Source: CAMASH01 sp041746635
GTDB lineage: Bacteria > Verrucomicrobiota > Verrucomicrobiia > Chthoniobacterales > Terrimicrobiaceae
Assembly: GCA_041746635.1 (NCBI GenBank)
Contig: JBGTGQ010000080.1
Span: forward strand, 1-64,000
DNA: 64,000 nucleotides
Direction of reading: 5' to 3'
The translations under genes and the position numbers were made by a program. Shown here piece by piece: positions 1 through 9,046 of this stretch (the first letter of the stretch is position 1; each line of letters begins with the position of its first letter). Under the pieces are notes generated by a model. The model was given only the letters and a program-made list of their open reading frames with translations, had not been told where the DNA came from and did not search any database.

Positions 1-932
1 CAGTCTTCGTAGCCTTTGCCGTAAAACTCCTCGCTGGTGACATCAATGATCTCGGGCGTCGGATCGCCGGGTTTGCGGAAGTGTTTGTCGAAGAGCGCGA
101 TCATCTTGTGCGCGAGTTCCTTGATCGTGACTTCGTTTTCCGGCGTGCCGATGTTGAAAATCTGTCGGTCGCAGGACCCGTTCGGGTTGTCGATGATGCG
201 AACGATGCAATCGACCGCGTCGTCGATGTAGGTGTAGGCGCGGAAGTTGGCCCCGCCGTCCACCAGCTTGATCGGCGTGCCGTAGAGCAACGCATTCATG
301 AAGTGGCTGAAAACGCGGGGGTTTCCCGTTTGCTCGCTGGGCAGATAGTCGATGCGCGGCCCGATGAAGTTGAACGGCCGGATGATCGAGTAGTTGAGAC
401 CCTGTTCGATGCCGTAGGCGTGCAGGACCCGCTCCAGCAGCTGCTTGGCGCAGGCGTAAATCCAGCGGTGGTTTTTCACCGGTCCCATGATGAGCGGGGT
501 TTCGTCCTCGATGAAGGGCTGGGGAAATTCGGCCGAACTCTGGCCGTTGGCCTTGGCGGCGGTGATGCCGTAAACTTCGCAGGTCGAGAACTGGACGATG
601 CGCTTTTTGTGCTTCACGCAATAGTCGGCGATCTTGAGGTTCTCGATGAAGTTGAGCTTGAAGACATCCACCGGATTGCTGACGTAGAGGCTGGGATTCG
701 CCCGCGCCACCAAGTCCACGATCAGGTCGTGTTCGATGGTGAGTTGTTCGAGTTTTTCCTCGCTGCCACGAATGTCGAAATCGATGTAGTTGATGTCCCC
801 GCTTTTGACCGTGTCGTCGAGTTTCTCGCGGTCGATGTCGAGGGCGGTGATCTGGTGTTTCCCGTCCTTGACAAGACGTTCGGTGAGATTGGCGCCAATG
901 AATCCACCGGCCCCCAAGAGTAATATCTTCAT
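1..932 (-). CDS. NAD-dependent epimerase/dehydratase, ArnA dehydrogenase-like (3' end cut by window edge)
   Basis: Extended short-chain dehydrogenase acting on a nucleotide sugar in the cytoplasm. About 310 residues are visible; the C-terminus lies beyond base 1. The N-terminus MKILLLGAGGFIGANL holds the GxxGxxG NAD-binding loop. The catalytic segment reads FSTCEVYG, with a Tyr-x3-Lys at the YACAK motif, followed by RPFNFIGPR. The last visible residues, SEEFYGKGYED, resemble the ArnA C-terminal (UDP-glucuronate decarboxylase) domain. ATG at 932 was chosen because the Rossmann fold starts immediately. The glycosyltransferase gene lies 57 bases upstream in the same direction, which suggests a two-gene unit for surface polysaccharide or lipid modification. 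Epimerase, decarboxylase and dehydratase activities cannot be separated from sequence alone. Confidence 0.85.
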   Translation of the reverse strand, partial: MKILLLGAGGFIGANLTERLVKDGKHQITALDIDREKLDDTVKSGDINYIDFDIRGSEEKLEQLTIEHDLIVDLVARANPSLYVSNPVDVFKLNFIENLKIADYCVKHKKRIVQFSTCEVYGITAAKANGQSSAEFPQPFIEDETPLIMGPVKNHRWIYACAKQLLERVLHAYGIEQGLNYSIIRPFNFIGPRIDYLPSEQTGNPRVFSHFMNALLYGTPIKLVDGGANFRAYTYIDDAVDCIVRIIDNPNGSCDRQIFNIGTPENEVTIKELAHKMIALFDKHFRKPGDPTPEIIDVTSEEFYGKGYED

Positions 933-989
933 GAAAAATGAACTGCCTGTATTTCTTTCTTTCGCGAGCGTGCCGGGTCCATGTTTTTC

Positions 990-1736
990 CTAATGCACTG
1001 ACGTCCGGTGCTCAGCCATGAGATTGCGGTAATGTCCGCCGAGATGTCTAGCCATCATTTTCAAGACGTTGATTCCGTAGGGAATCGGACGCAGGCTGGA
1101 AACCTCATCGTCATACCGGGTCGGGATGGGGAGCTGGGCGCATTCCCAGCCCAGAAGCTTCGCCAGGACGATCATTTCGGCGTCGAAGTTGTAGTTGTCC
1201 TGGAGACGCTCGAAGGGCGTCCGCTCCAGCATGGGGCGGGAATAAAGCATATAACCGCTGTGGAACTCCGCCATGCGAGTCTGAAAAACGATGTTTTCCA
1301 TCACCGTGAGCGCACGGTTCGGAATGTAGCGCACCAGCGGCATCCCTCCCTCCCGCGCCCCGCCGGCGATCATCCGGGACCCCTGCACAATATGGAATTT
1401 TCCCTCCAGAATCGGATTCATCAGATCCAGGACCAACTCCGGGGGGTACTGGCCGTCAGCGTGGACGACCGCGAAGGCCCCCGCCCCAAGTTCCAACCCG
1501 CGCTTCAAACCCGTCTTCTGGGCACCGCCGTAGCCTCGATTCACCTCATGATGCACGACTTCAACGCCGGGCCATTTGGTTTTGAGATCCTCGGCCACCT
1601 CGCCGGTATTGTCCGGACTCTTGTCGTTCACAATGATCGCGACGCCGTCATCCCAGAATGCTTGCGGAATTCGCGGCAGCACGCCGGGCAAAGTCTTGGC
1701 CGCACGATAAGAGGGTATGACGATGGCTTTCTTCAT
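990..1736 (-). CDS. Glycosyltransferase family 2 (dolichol-phosphate-mannose synthase-like)
   Basis: A 248-residue GT-A glycosyltransferase, probably transferring sugar from a nucleotide donor to a lipid carrier at the membrane. The N-terminus MKKAIVIPSYRAAKTL is typical of GT2. The donor-site acidic motifs are VNDKSPDNT near residue 37 and VHADGQYPPEL near residue 92. No transmembrane helices are visible at the C-terminus, unlike ArnC-type enzymes, so it resembles the soluble DPM1-like subgroup. It lies upstream of the ArnA-like epimerase on the same strand, and the pair may make and transfer one modified sugar (inference). Substrate is unknown. Confidence 0.85.
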   Translation of the reverse strand: MKKAIVIPSYRAAKTLPGVLPRIPQAFWDDGVAIIVNDKSPDNTGEVAEDLKTKWPGVEVVHHEVNRGYGGAQKTGLKRGLELGAGAFAVVHADGQYPPELVLDLMNPILEGKFHIVQGSRMIAGGAREGGMPLVRYIPNRALTVMENIVFQTRMAEFHSGYMLYSRPMLERTPFERLQDNYNFDAEMIVLAKLLGWECAQLPIPTRYDDEVSSLRPIPYGINVLKMMARHLGGHYRNLMAEHRTSVH

Positions 1737-1899
1737 GAAAAGGGCCTCATCAAACCGGCGCGACTGTCTCCGGTCAAGCGACGCGGCTTTTGGCAGACAA
1801 AAAACCGGAGGCCCGATGCTTCCCTACCCGCTGGAATTTTCGTTCCCACCCGCAATGGATTTGCTAAGCATAAAGCATTAGCCCCCTTCCCAAGAAATC

Positions 1900-4833
1900 G
1901 TGAAATACTTCCGGGCACGTCCTCTCATTGCGGCGGCACTGGCCGTCACCATTGTTCTTGCCGTGGCCTCCAGTGCCTGGTGGCTGCTGCAAAAGATCAG
2001 CCTGCCGGAGCAAAAACCCCTGCTGGAATCGGTTCTTTCGTTTTTAACTGGGCTGGCCGCGCTTGCCTTCGGAACGGGAGCGTGGGCCCTGGCTTCGGCC
2101 GAATTGCATGCGAACGAGCAACGGTCGAAGCTGGAGCGGGTCCTCAACACGTCCCTGCACGGTTTTACCGTGCTGGAGGCTGTCCGCAATGCCGCGGGAT
2201 TCGTCTGTGACTTTCGGCTGCAATTTTTCAACAAAGAGGCTGGCGTGATCATGGGCCTTGACTATGAGCCGCTGAAGACCCACCCCATGCTCGAATCGGC
2301 CTGCGCGGGCTTCGATGCGGAAACTTTTGAAAAGTATCGCAGCGTGGTGGAAACCGGAGAGCCCCTGGCTTTCGAGCGCTTCTATTCACACGAGAATGTT
2401 TCCCTCTGGATTTACACCCGGGTGGCAAAATTTGAGGATGGGGTTGTCGCCACCTTCGCCAACATTAGTGAGCGAAAGCAGATTGAGGTGCAGGCGCAGA
2501 AAAATATCGCGCTGCTGAAAATGACCGGACACATGACCCGATCCGGCGGATGGGAGGTCCTCTACCCCGATCGCACCATCAAGTGGTCGCCGGAGGTGCA
2601 CGACATCCACGAGGTGCCGGCAGACTTTGAACCCGACTTTGAAAAAGCGATTAATTTCTATCCTCCGGGGTCGCGGGAGACCTTCGTCGCGGCTTTCGAG
2701 GCCTGCGAACGTGAGGGAAAACCTTACGATCTCGAAATAGAGTTTGTCTCGGCCAAGGGTCGCCGGCTCTGGATCCATACAATGGGGCGCGCGGAATACG
2801 CTGGGTCGGGAACACTGTGGCGGATCTATGGAACCTTCCAGGATGTCACCGAGTCCAAAAAATCGGCCTTGGAAGCGCTGGAAAGCCGGGAGCAACTCCA
2901 GCTCGCCCTGAGCGGAGCCGACATGGGCCGTTGGGACTGGAATCTTCCCACCGGACGCCTCCAGGCCGATGAAGGAACGGCCCGCATCCTCGGCTACGAT
3001 CTCGCCGAAATGGAGCCGACCAACGACTACTGGAACAGCCTCATTCACCCCGACGATTTGGCCTCGGTCGATCAAGCCGTCGTCCGTCATCTCAATGGAG
3101 AGGACCCGATCTTCGAAGCTGAATACCGCATGCGTTCCAAAAATGGCGAGTGGCGCTGGGTGCTCGACCGGGGCCGGGGCATGGATCTTCACGAGGGGAA
3201 ACCCACCCGGCTCGTAGGCACACTCATTGACATTACGGCCAAGAAGACCCTCGAGGCCGAGCGCCTCACCCACCTCGAAGTCCTGGAGAAAATCACCGCC
3301 CAAGCCCCTGGCGCGGTCTATCAATACCGCGTCACCTCCGCAGGCGTTCATTCGTTCATCTATCTGAGCCGACGCATCATCGACGTTTATGACCGCACCC
3401 CCGAGGAGATGATTGCCGATGTTTCCCGCGGCTACGACCTCATCCATCCGGACGATGTCGAACGCGTCCGCCAGAGCGCCGCCGATGCGAGTGGTCCGTC
3501 CTCGGACTGGCGGCTGGAGTTTCGCATCCTCCACAAGGACGGAATGCGCTGGATCCTGGATCAGTCCACCCCCGAGATCCTGCCCGATGGCGGCATCTTA
3601 TGGCACGGTTTTCTCATGGACATCACCGACCAGAAGCTGATCGATCAGCAACTGGTTCAGGCCAAAGAGCAGGCCGAGGAGGCCGGACGAGCCAAAGCCC
3701 AATTCCTCGCCATGATGAGCCACGAGATCCGCACGCCGATGAACGCCATTCTCGGTTTCGCCGACCTGTTGGCCCAAAAATCCCTGCATTCCGAGGAACA
3801 GGACTATGTGAAAACCATCGCCGACAGCGGCGAAGCCCTCCTGCGCATTATTGACGACATCCTCGATTACAGCCGGATTGAAAGCGGGCTGCTTCAACTC
3901 GAAAAAACCGTCTTTTCCCCGGAGAAGCTTCTGGACGATCTCAGCATCCTCCTCTCGCCATCGGCGGAAAAAAAAGGTCTCGGCCTGGAGGTTATCACGC
4001 TCGGAGACATCCCACTCTACGTGGAGGGCGATATGGGGCGCCTGCGTCAGATTCTTCTCAATCTGGCCGGAAACGCCGTGAAATTCACCCCTTCCGGCAC
4101 TGTCGCCCTAGGCGTGAAAACGACCCCGTATGATGAAGGACCGGGTCTTATTCGCTTGCAATTCTACGTGCGCGACGCCGGACCAGGTCTCTTCCCGGAA
4201 CAGGCCGCTCATATTTTCGAACCCTTTGCCCAAGCCGACTCCAGTGTGTCGCGCAAACACGGCGGCACCGGCCTTGGCCTCGCCATCTCGCGCAATCTCG
4301 CACGTCTCATGCGCGGCTTCCTGTGGTACGAGAGTGAACCGGGCCACGGAGCCACTTTTTTCCTGGAAGTTCCCCTGCAGATTCCTGCGGATGGGCCCCG
4401 ACCGGAGGTTTTACCGAGTGTGTGTGACGCTGATTTTGCCAGGAAAAACCCGTTGCGCCTTCTGGCCGTGGATGACGATGCGGTCAATCTGCGGCTAATC
4501 GAGCGTATCTTGCAAAAACTGGGTTATGCCCCCCGCGTCACGCACAGTGGTAAACAAGCCCTCGCCCTCTGCGAAGTCGATTGGCCCGAATGCATTCTGC
4601 TCGACGTGCAGATGCCCGGCCTCGATGGCTTGGAAGTCGCCCGGCGTCTGCGCGAGATCGAGGCCCGGGAAAAACGACCCCCGATCCATATTGTTGCCCT
4701 GACCGCCAATGTCCTCACGGCGGACCGCCAGGCCTGTTTCGCCTCCGGCATGAGCGGCTACCTCACCAAACCGATACGCCGCGAACACCTGGCCCAAACC
4801 CTGGCCCAAGCCTCGCGGTCGCCGGAATCCTAG
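1900..4833 (+). CDS. Hybrid sensor histidine kinase with multiple PAS domains and receiver
   Basis: A 977-residue membrane-bound sensor kinase. Two hydrophobic segments (about residues 7-27 and 44-66) precede about four PAS/PAC units (about 80-195, 215-320, 330-445, 455-575; motifs such as WRIYGTFQDVTE and RLVGTLIDIT). The HisKA motif MMSHEIRTPMN places the phospho-accepting His at residue 608. The HATPase has an N-box NLAGNAVKF near 720 and the G-box GGTGLGLAIS. A C-terminal receiver carries CILLDVQMPG with Asp902. The start is GTG at 1900 with no clear ribosome-binding site. No response regulator or output gene is adjacent, so the partner and the signal are unknown. The 3' end overlaps the convergent exporter gene by four bases. 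Confidence 0.92.
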   Translation: MKYFRARPLIAAALAVTIVLAVASSAWWLLQKISLPEQKPLLESVLSFLTGLAALAFGTGAWALASAELHANEQRSKLERVLNTSLHGFTVLEAVRNAAGFVCDFRLQFFNKEAGVIMGLDYEPLKTHPMLESACAGFDAETFEKYRSVVETGEPLAFERFYSHENVSLWIYTRVAKFEDGVVATFANISERKQIEVQAQKNIALLKMTGHMTRSGGWEVLYPDRTIKWSPEVHDIHEVPADFEPDFEKAINFYPPGSRETFVAAFEACEREGKPYDLEIEFVSAKGRRLWIHTMGRAEYAGSGTLWRIYGTFQDVTESKKSALEALESREQLQLALSGADMGRWDWNLPTGRLQADEGTARILGYDLAEMEPTNDYWNSLIHPDDLASVDQAVVRHLNGEDPIFEAEYRMRSKNGEWRWVLDRGRGMDLHEGKPTRLVGTLIDITAKKTLEAERLTHLEVLEKITAQAPGAVYQYRVTSAGVHSFIYLSRRIIDVYDRTPEEMIADVSRGYDLIHPDDVERVRQSAADASGPSSDWRLEFRILHKDGMRWILDQSTPEILPDGGILWHGFLMDITDQKLIDQQLVQAKEQAEEAGRAKAQFLAMMSHEIRTPMNAILGFADLLAQKSLHSEEQDYVKTIADSGEALLRIIDDILDYSRIESGLLQLEKTVFSPEKLLDDLSILLSPSAEKKGLGLEVITLGDIPLYVEGDMGRLRQILLNLAGNAVKFTPSGTVALGVKTTPYDEGPGLIRLQFYVRDAGPGLFPEQAAHIFEPFAQADSSVSRKHGGTGLGLAISRNLARLMRGFLWYESEPGHGATFFLEVPLQIPADGPRPEVLPSVCDADFARKNPLRLLAVDDDAVNLRLIERILQKLGYAPRVTHSGKQALALCEVDWPECILLDVQMPGLDGLEVARRLREIEAREKRPPIHIVALTANVLTADRQACFASGMSGYLTKPIRREHLAQTLAQASRSPES

Positions 4834-6014
4834 CGGGCCGCAGGCCGGCGGGCCGACGAGCTGAGCACCCAGCAGACCAAACTGAGTACCGCGCCCACGC
4901 CGGTTCCGAGCGCGAACTTGAACGGGCTGCCGAAGAGCAAGGGCACGATGATTCCGGATACCAGGGCGAACAGAAGCATGAAAAGAAATGTCTGGAACGA
5001 GGCGGCCAGTCCCCGCATCCGCGGAAACATCTCCAGCGTGATCATGCTCATCACCGGAGTCCCCAGCGCCGCCCCGAAGGCATAAATGAACAGCGGCAGC
5101 ACCGCCCACGGGACTCTCACCGGAAACCACGCGCAATAGGCCAGATTCACCGCCATGGCCACGAGCATGATCACAAAAGACGCACTGATAATCGCCCGCG
5201 GCTTGACCCGGTGACTCAAGCGGCCGGCCGCGAAGGAACCCAGAATCATCCCCCCGATCAACGGCAGGAACAACCAACCGAAATCCGTCACCGAAAGATG
5301 CAGGATGTTGATGATAAAGGCCGGTGCGGCTGCCACGTAAATCATGATGCCTGAAAAAGCAAGCGCCGTGCTGATCGACCTCAGAATGAAAAACCCATGG
5401 CTGCCCACCTTCCAGTAATTTGCCAGCACCACTCGCAGTTGAAACGCCGCTCGTTTTTCCAAGGGCAGACTTTCCCGCAGAAACACCGCGCAAGCTACCA
5501 GCAACACGAGAGTGAAAAGCGTGATGAAGATAAAAATCGAACGCCAGCCAAAGGCCGACTGCAACCATCCCCCCAGGATCGGAGCAATCGCCGGAGCCAG
5601 TCCGAACACCACGTTGATATACGACATGGCCCGGTGGGCCTTCGCGCCGGAGACCATGTCGCCCACGATGGCCCGCGCCACCACCGCACCGCCCCCGGCG
5701 GAAAAACCCTGAAACAGCCGGAACACAATCAGCATCTCCAGCGAATTGGCCAGGGCCGTGCCAACACTGCTGAGCAGATAAAAAAAGAGCGAAATGAGAA
5801 TGACCGGGCGCCTTCCAAACGAATCCGACAGCGTGCCGTAAAAGAGCGTCATTATCGCGAAAGCCAGCACATAAGCTGTGAGCGTCTGCTGCACCGCCGC
5901 ATCCGTCGCCGAAAACTCCGCCGCGATCGCCGGCAGAGCCGGCAAATAGGCATCAATGGACAACGCCCCCAACATGGACAAGGCGGCGAGAATGACAATG
6001 AGCAGACGGGACAT
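4830..6014 (-). CDS. Bcr/CflA-type multidrug efflux MFS transporter
   Basis: A 394-residue inner-membrane protein of the major facilitator superfamily, drug:proton antiporter family DHA1 (Bcr/CflA). The N-terminal signature LSIDAYLPALPAIA in helix 1 and the loop 2-3 motif GTLSDSFGRRPVIL are diagnostic. About 12 hydrophobic segments are present and the length matches the family (about 390-410). Members export bicyclomycin, chloramphenicol or sulfonamides, or in some cases peptides. The actual substrate is not shown here. It is a single gene with no adjacent regulator. ATG at 6014 starts the usual short N-terminus before helix 1. Confidence 0.9.
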   Translation of the reverse strand: MSRLLIVILAALSMLGALSIDAYLPALPAIAAEFSATDAAVQQTLTAYVLAFAIMTLFYGTLSDSFGRRPVILISLFFYLLSSVGTALANSLEMLIVFRLFQGFSAGGGAVVARAIVGDMVSGAKAHRAMSYINVVFGLAPAIAPILGGWLQSAFGWRSIFIFITLFTLVLLVACAVFLRESLPLEKRAAFQLRVVLANYWKVGSHGFFILRSISTALAFSGIMIYVAAAPAFIINILHLSVTDFGWLFLPLIGGMILGSFAAGRLSHRVKPRAIISASFVIMLVAMAVNLAYCAWFPVRVPWAVLPLFIYAFGAALGTPVMSMITLEMFPRMRGLAASFQTFLFMLLFALVSGIIVPLLFGSPFKFALGTGVGAVLSLVCWVLSSSARRPAAR

Positions 6015-6168
6015 GGAGCGGGCTGAAGTGGGACAGGGAAGGGCGACGTGTCAAGACGATGGATCAGTTTCCCTGAAAAACCACCGCATATCGTCCCCGG
6101 CATTTTTTACCCGACCCGAGGCAAGGCATTGCCGCAAAACCAAAGGCCGGCACGATAAACGGCCGGGC

Positions 6169-7737
6169 TCAGGGAAAATCAGTCCCCATGAGCTTGGCGA
6201 TTTTCGCCCGCACCCCTTCATCCATTGCGATGATCGGCGGCCAGTTCCTCTTGAACCCCTCGCCCGCCAGCTTCTTCGTGGCATCAATGCCCAGTTTGGA
6301 ACCGATGGCAATTTCGCTGGTGGCATGGTCGAGCACATCGGACGGACCCTTGGTGAAGAGACTGTCCCGCTGCGGATCGGTATTGGCACAGAGCCGGAAC
6401 AAGACGTCGCTCGTGTTGTGGACATTCACCTCGGCATCCACCACCACGATATACTTGGTGAACATCATCTGCCCCATCCCCCACAGCCCGTGCATGATTT
6501 TGTAGGCCTGCATGGGATAGGTTTTCTTGATCGAGACAAAAACCGCATTGTGAAAAACCCCCTCGGCGGGCAGGGCCATGTCCACGATCTCCGGGAAGTT
6601 CATTTGGAAAATCGGCAGAAAAATTTTCACCGACGCCCCCCCCATATAGAAATCCTCCATCGGGGGAATCCCCACAATTGTGGCCGGGTAAATCGCGTCC
6701 TTGCGATGGGTGATGGCCGTGATATGAAAAACCGGATACGGTTCCGGCAGCGTGTAGTACCCCGTGTGATCACCGAACGGGCCTTCATCGCGCAGCGGCT
6801 CGGTCGGGTCCACATATCCCTCAATGACGAAATCCGCATTGGCCGGAACCTCCAGGTCGTTTGTCTCGCACTTTACCATCTCCACGGACTTCCTGCGCAG
6901 ATAGCCGGCGAGGAGAAATTCATCCAGTCCATCGGGCAGCGGCGCGGTGGCGGCAAAAGGAAACACCGGGTCGCCCCCCAGAAAAATCGCCACCGGCATG
7001 CGTTGGCCGGTTTCGTAATAGCGTCGTCCGTGCCGGGCCGCCACTTTTTGCAACTGCCAGTGCATGCCGGTGGAGCGATTATCATAAATCTGAATGCGAT
7101 ACATCCCGAGATTCCGGTCGCCGGTGTCGGGATCCTGCGTAACCACGCACGGCAGCGTGATGAAACGCCCGCCATCCAACGGCCAGCATTTCAAGATGGG
7201 AAGGTTGAGGAGGGTTGGGGGTTGAGAGTCAAGGGTGGAGGGATTTTGCCAATCCGGAGCCGCCGGCCACCCTTCCGATTTCCGATCGTGGGGTGCGGGG
7301 GCCCCCACGCCCCGCAATCCGACTTCAAACTTCGTAATCACCTCCTTACAAGGTCCGCTGCCCACCTTTTTTGGCCGGGCGTGGCGCAATTCGAAGGCCG
7401 TACCGAGTAGCCTGACTGTTTCGCGCAAACTGGTCGGCGGCTTAGCCTTCATCAACGAACCGAGTTCGGCCGCGACTTCATCCACCGAATCCGCCCCCAT
7501 GCTCATGGCCATGCGTTTGTGCGAACCCATCGTGTTGATGGCCACGGGAAACGGACTCACCTTCCCGTTGACCGTAGGTCTCTCGATCAGCAAAGCCATG
7601 CCGCCTCCGGGTTGCTTCATCTCCCGATCCGCCAACTCCGTGATCTCCAGCTCGGTCGCAACCGGCTCAGTGATGCGTTTGAGTTCCCCCGCCTTGTCCA
7701 AAGCCTCCACAAATTCTCGATAGGACGAAAATGCCAT
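6169..7737 (-). CDS. ubiD: UbiD-family decarboxylase with an in-frame repeat insert
   Basis: A 522-residue member of the prenylated-FMN-dependent UbiD decarboxylase family. Known members act on aromatic or alpha,beta-unsaturated acids, including quinone precursors. The start MAFSSYREFVEALDKAG at 7737 is the usual UbiD N-terminus; the frame is open further upstream toward the tRNA but that part is not UbiD-like. Family motifs include PILKCWPLDGGRFITLP, NLGMYRIQIYD and GMHWQLQK. The segment DEGPFGDHTGYYT carries the conserved acidic active-site region. Between FEVGL and TLLNLP there are about 32 extra residues, rich in Pro, Gly and Ser and encoded by repeat-like DNA. No ubiX flavin prenyltransferase is nearby. 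A menaquinone or ubiquinone role is possible but not shown. Confidence 0.88.
   Translation of the reverse strand: MAFSSYREFVEALDKAGELKRITEPVATELEITELADREMKQPGGGMALLIERPTVNGKVSPFPVAINTMGSHKRMAMSMGADSVDEVAAELGSLMKAKPPTSLRETVRLLGTAFELRHARPKKVGSGPCKEVITKFEVGLRGVGAPAPHDRKSEGWPAAPDWQNPSTLDSQPPTLLNLPILKCWPLDGGRFITLPCVVTQDPDTGDRNLGMYRIQIYDNRSTGMHWQLQKVAARHGRRYYETGQRMPVAIFLGGDPVFPFAATAPLPDGLDEFLLAGYLRRKSVEMVKCETNDLEVPANADFVIEGYVDPTEPLRDEGPFGDHTGYYTLPEPYPVFHITAITHRKDAIYPATIVGIPPMEDFYMGGASVKIFLPIFQMNFPEIVDMALPAEGVFHNAVFVSIKKTYPMQAYKIMHGLWGMGQMMFTKYIVVVDAEVNVHNTSDVLFRLCANTDPQRDSLFTKGPSDVLDHATSEIAIGSKLGIDATKKLAGEGFKRNWPPIIAMDEGVRAKIAKLMGTDFP
7290..7313. repeat. G/C-rich palindrome inside the UbiD coding region
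   Basis: A 24-base near-palindrome (20 of 24 positions symmetric) with a GGGGGCCCCC centre. It lies within a roughly 125-base tract (about 7202-7325) that encodes the extra UbiD segment. The tract also contains a purine-rich run of GGGTTG/GAGAGT-type words. The insert keeps the reading frame. Confidence 0.6.
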
Positions 7738-7845
7738 GCCTTGCAGTAAACGAAGGACCCGCCACTGGCAACCGCCCGGCGGACAAGCGTGAGAAAAAGA
7801 TTGTTTTCCACAACAGCGGGGCCATATTTCCCCACCCTTTCCCAA

Positions 7846-7922
7846 GGAGTCTTAGCTCAATTGGTTAGAGCGCTACCCTGTCACGGTAGAGGTTGCGGGT
7901 TCGAGCCCCGTAGACTCCGCCA
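7846..7922 (+). tRNA. tRNA-Asp (GTC)
   Basis: Complete cloverleaf. The acceptor GGAGTCT pairs with AGACTCC. The D arm contains AGCTCAATTGGTTAGAGC, the anticodon loop CTGTCAC gives anticodon GTC, and the T arm is GGGTTCGAGCCCC. The discriminator is G, as expected for Asp. The CCA end is encoded (7920-7922). Confidence 0.97.
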
Positions 7923-7955
7923 TTCCTGAAAACCGGCCGCAAACGACAGCCCGCT

Positions 7956-8246
7956 CTACTTCGGATGTTTCCGCCCCAAGCGAATCTGCGGGAGCGCATC
8001 GGCTTTCTTTTTTTGAAAGCGGATTCGCACCGTCCGCCAACCTGGAGCGCCTTTTTTTCTCCCGGCGGTTTTCGTGCCGGGCTTTTCTTTTCCGCCAGCC
8101 TCCTTGAGCAGGTTCTGAAGTTGCCGGGCGGCATTGGGGGGGAAGATATAACTGCGGCCGTCGCGACGGCCTCCGAGAACTTTCGCGAGTTTTCGGATGG
8201 CGGCGGGAGACACTCCGGTTTCCGCACTGAGTTCTGCTGTCGTCAT
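7956..8246 (-). CDS. Small basic protein with N-terminal helix-turn-helix
   Basis: A 96-residue protein starting MTTAELSAETGVSPAAIRK, which reads as a compact helix-turn-helix (residues 1-30). A short region follows (RRDGRSYIFPPNAARQL), then a long Lys/Arg-rich tail containing two RKK/KKK clusters. The arrangement suggests a small DNA-binding protein. No specific family is recognised. ATG at 8246 is preferred over the upstream ATG at 8315 because the HTH begins there. It lies between tRNA-Asp and trmD and is convergent with the tRNA. It could be a regulator or a nucleoid-type protein; function unknown. Confidence 0.55.
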   Translation of the reverse strand: MTTAELSAETGVSPAAIRKLAKVLGGRRDGRSYIFPPNAARQLQNLLKEAGGKEKPGTKTAGRKKGAPGWRTVRIRFQKKKADALPQIRLGRKHPK

Positions 8247-8331
8247 TTTTAATGTGGAGGGTTGCCGTCTTGTAATCCATAGGCGGGGAAATGTCACCAC
8301 TGCCGGGCCGAACATTTCTTGGCGACTGATT

Positions 8332-8997
8332 TTACAGCAAATCCGGCCTGCGCAGTTTGGTCAGTTCCATCGCCCGCTCGTTCCGCCACTTTGCGATCGC
8401 GGCGTGGTTCCCGGAAAGCAGAATTTCTGGCACCTTCCAGTCGTGGAAATTTTCCGGGCGGGTGTAATGGGGATGATCGAGCAGGCCGGTGGAAAATGAT
8501 TCCTGCACCGCGCTCTGTTCATCGCCCAGCACGCCGGGAATCAGACGCACAATCGCATCGGTAAAGATCAACGCCGCCAGCGCACCATTGGTCAGCACGT
8601 AATCGCCGATGGAAATTTCCTCATCCACCAAGTGATCGGCCACGCGCTGATCCACCCCCTCGTAGTGTCCGCAGATCACGATGATGTGTTGCTCCTGCGC
8701 ATAAAATTCAGCCACGGGCTGGCTGAATTTCCGTCCCTGCGGAGTCATAAGAACAACCCGCGTCCCCTCCTCGCGCAATTCTTCCAAGGCGCGATGGATG
8801 GGTTCGATTTTCATCACCATGCCGGGCCCGCCGCCGTAGGGCGGGGCGTCCGTGGTGCGATGTTTGTCCGTGGCCCAAGCGCGCAAGTCCACCGCCTGAA
8901 TATCGGCCAGACCCTTTTCGCGGGCGCGCTTGAGCATGCTCTCCCGCAGCACGCCTTCGCAGATTCCGGGGAAAATTGTCAGAATATGAATTTTCAA
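8332..8997 (-). CDS. trmD: tRNA (guanine-N1)-methyltransferase TrmD
   Basis: A SPOUT-class methyltransferase that makes m1G37 in tRNAs with G36, preventing frameshifting; cytoplasmic. The sequence begins LKIHILTIFPG, the normal TrmD N-terminus, read from a TTG codon at 8997. Characteristic motifs are PYGGGPGMVMK, the trefoil-knot region ICGHYEGVDQRV, SIGDYVLTNG and the C-terminal ending ERAMELTKLRRPDLL. The length is 221 residues, slightly shorter than the roughly 240-255 of many homologues. The usual neighbours rimM, rplS and rpsP are absent. The gene is divergent from the PBP1A gene with a very short gap. The TTG start is the least certain part. Confidence 0.93.
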   Translation of the reverse strand: MKIHILTIFPGICEGVLRESMLKRAREKGLADIQAVDLRAWATDKHRTTDAPPYGGGPGMVMKIEPIHRALEELREEGTRVVLMTPQGRKFSQPVAEFYAQEQHIIVICGHYEGVDQRVADHLVDEEISIGDYVLTNGALAALIFTDAIVRLIPGVLGDEQSAVQESFSTGLLDHPHYTRPENFHDWKVPEILLSGNHAAIAKWRNERAMELTKLRRPDLL

Positions 8998-9046
8998 AGC
9001 GCAGCGTGTGATTTTGCATAAAACTCCTAGTCTTCGCCGCAAGCAA

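Noticed and set aside
7738..7845. Upstream extension of the UbiD gene to an ATG at 7845
   Set aside because: The extra 36 residues are not UbiD-like and would start directly at tRNA-Asp. MAFSSYREF at 7737 is the family start.
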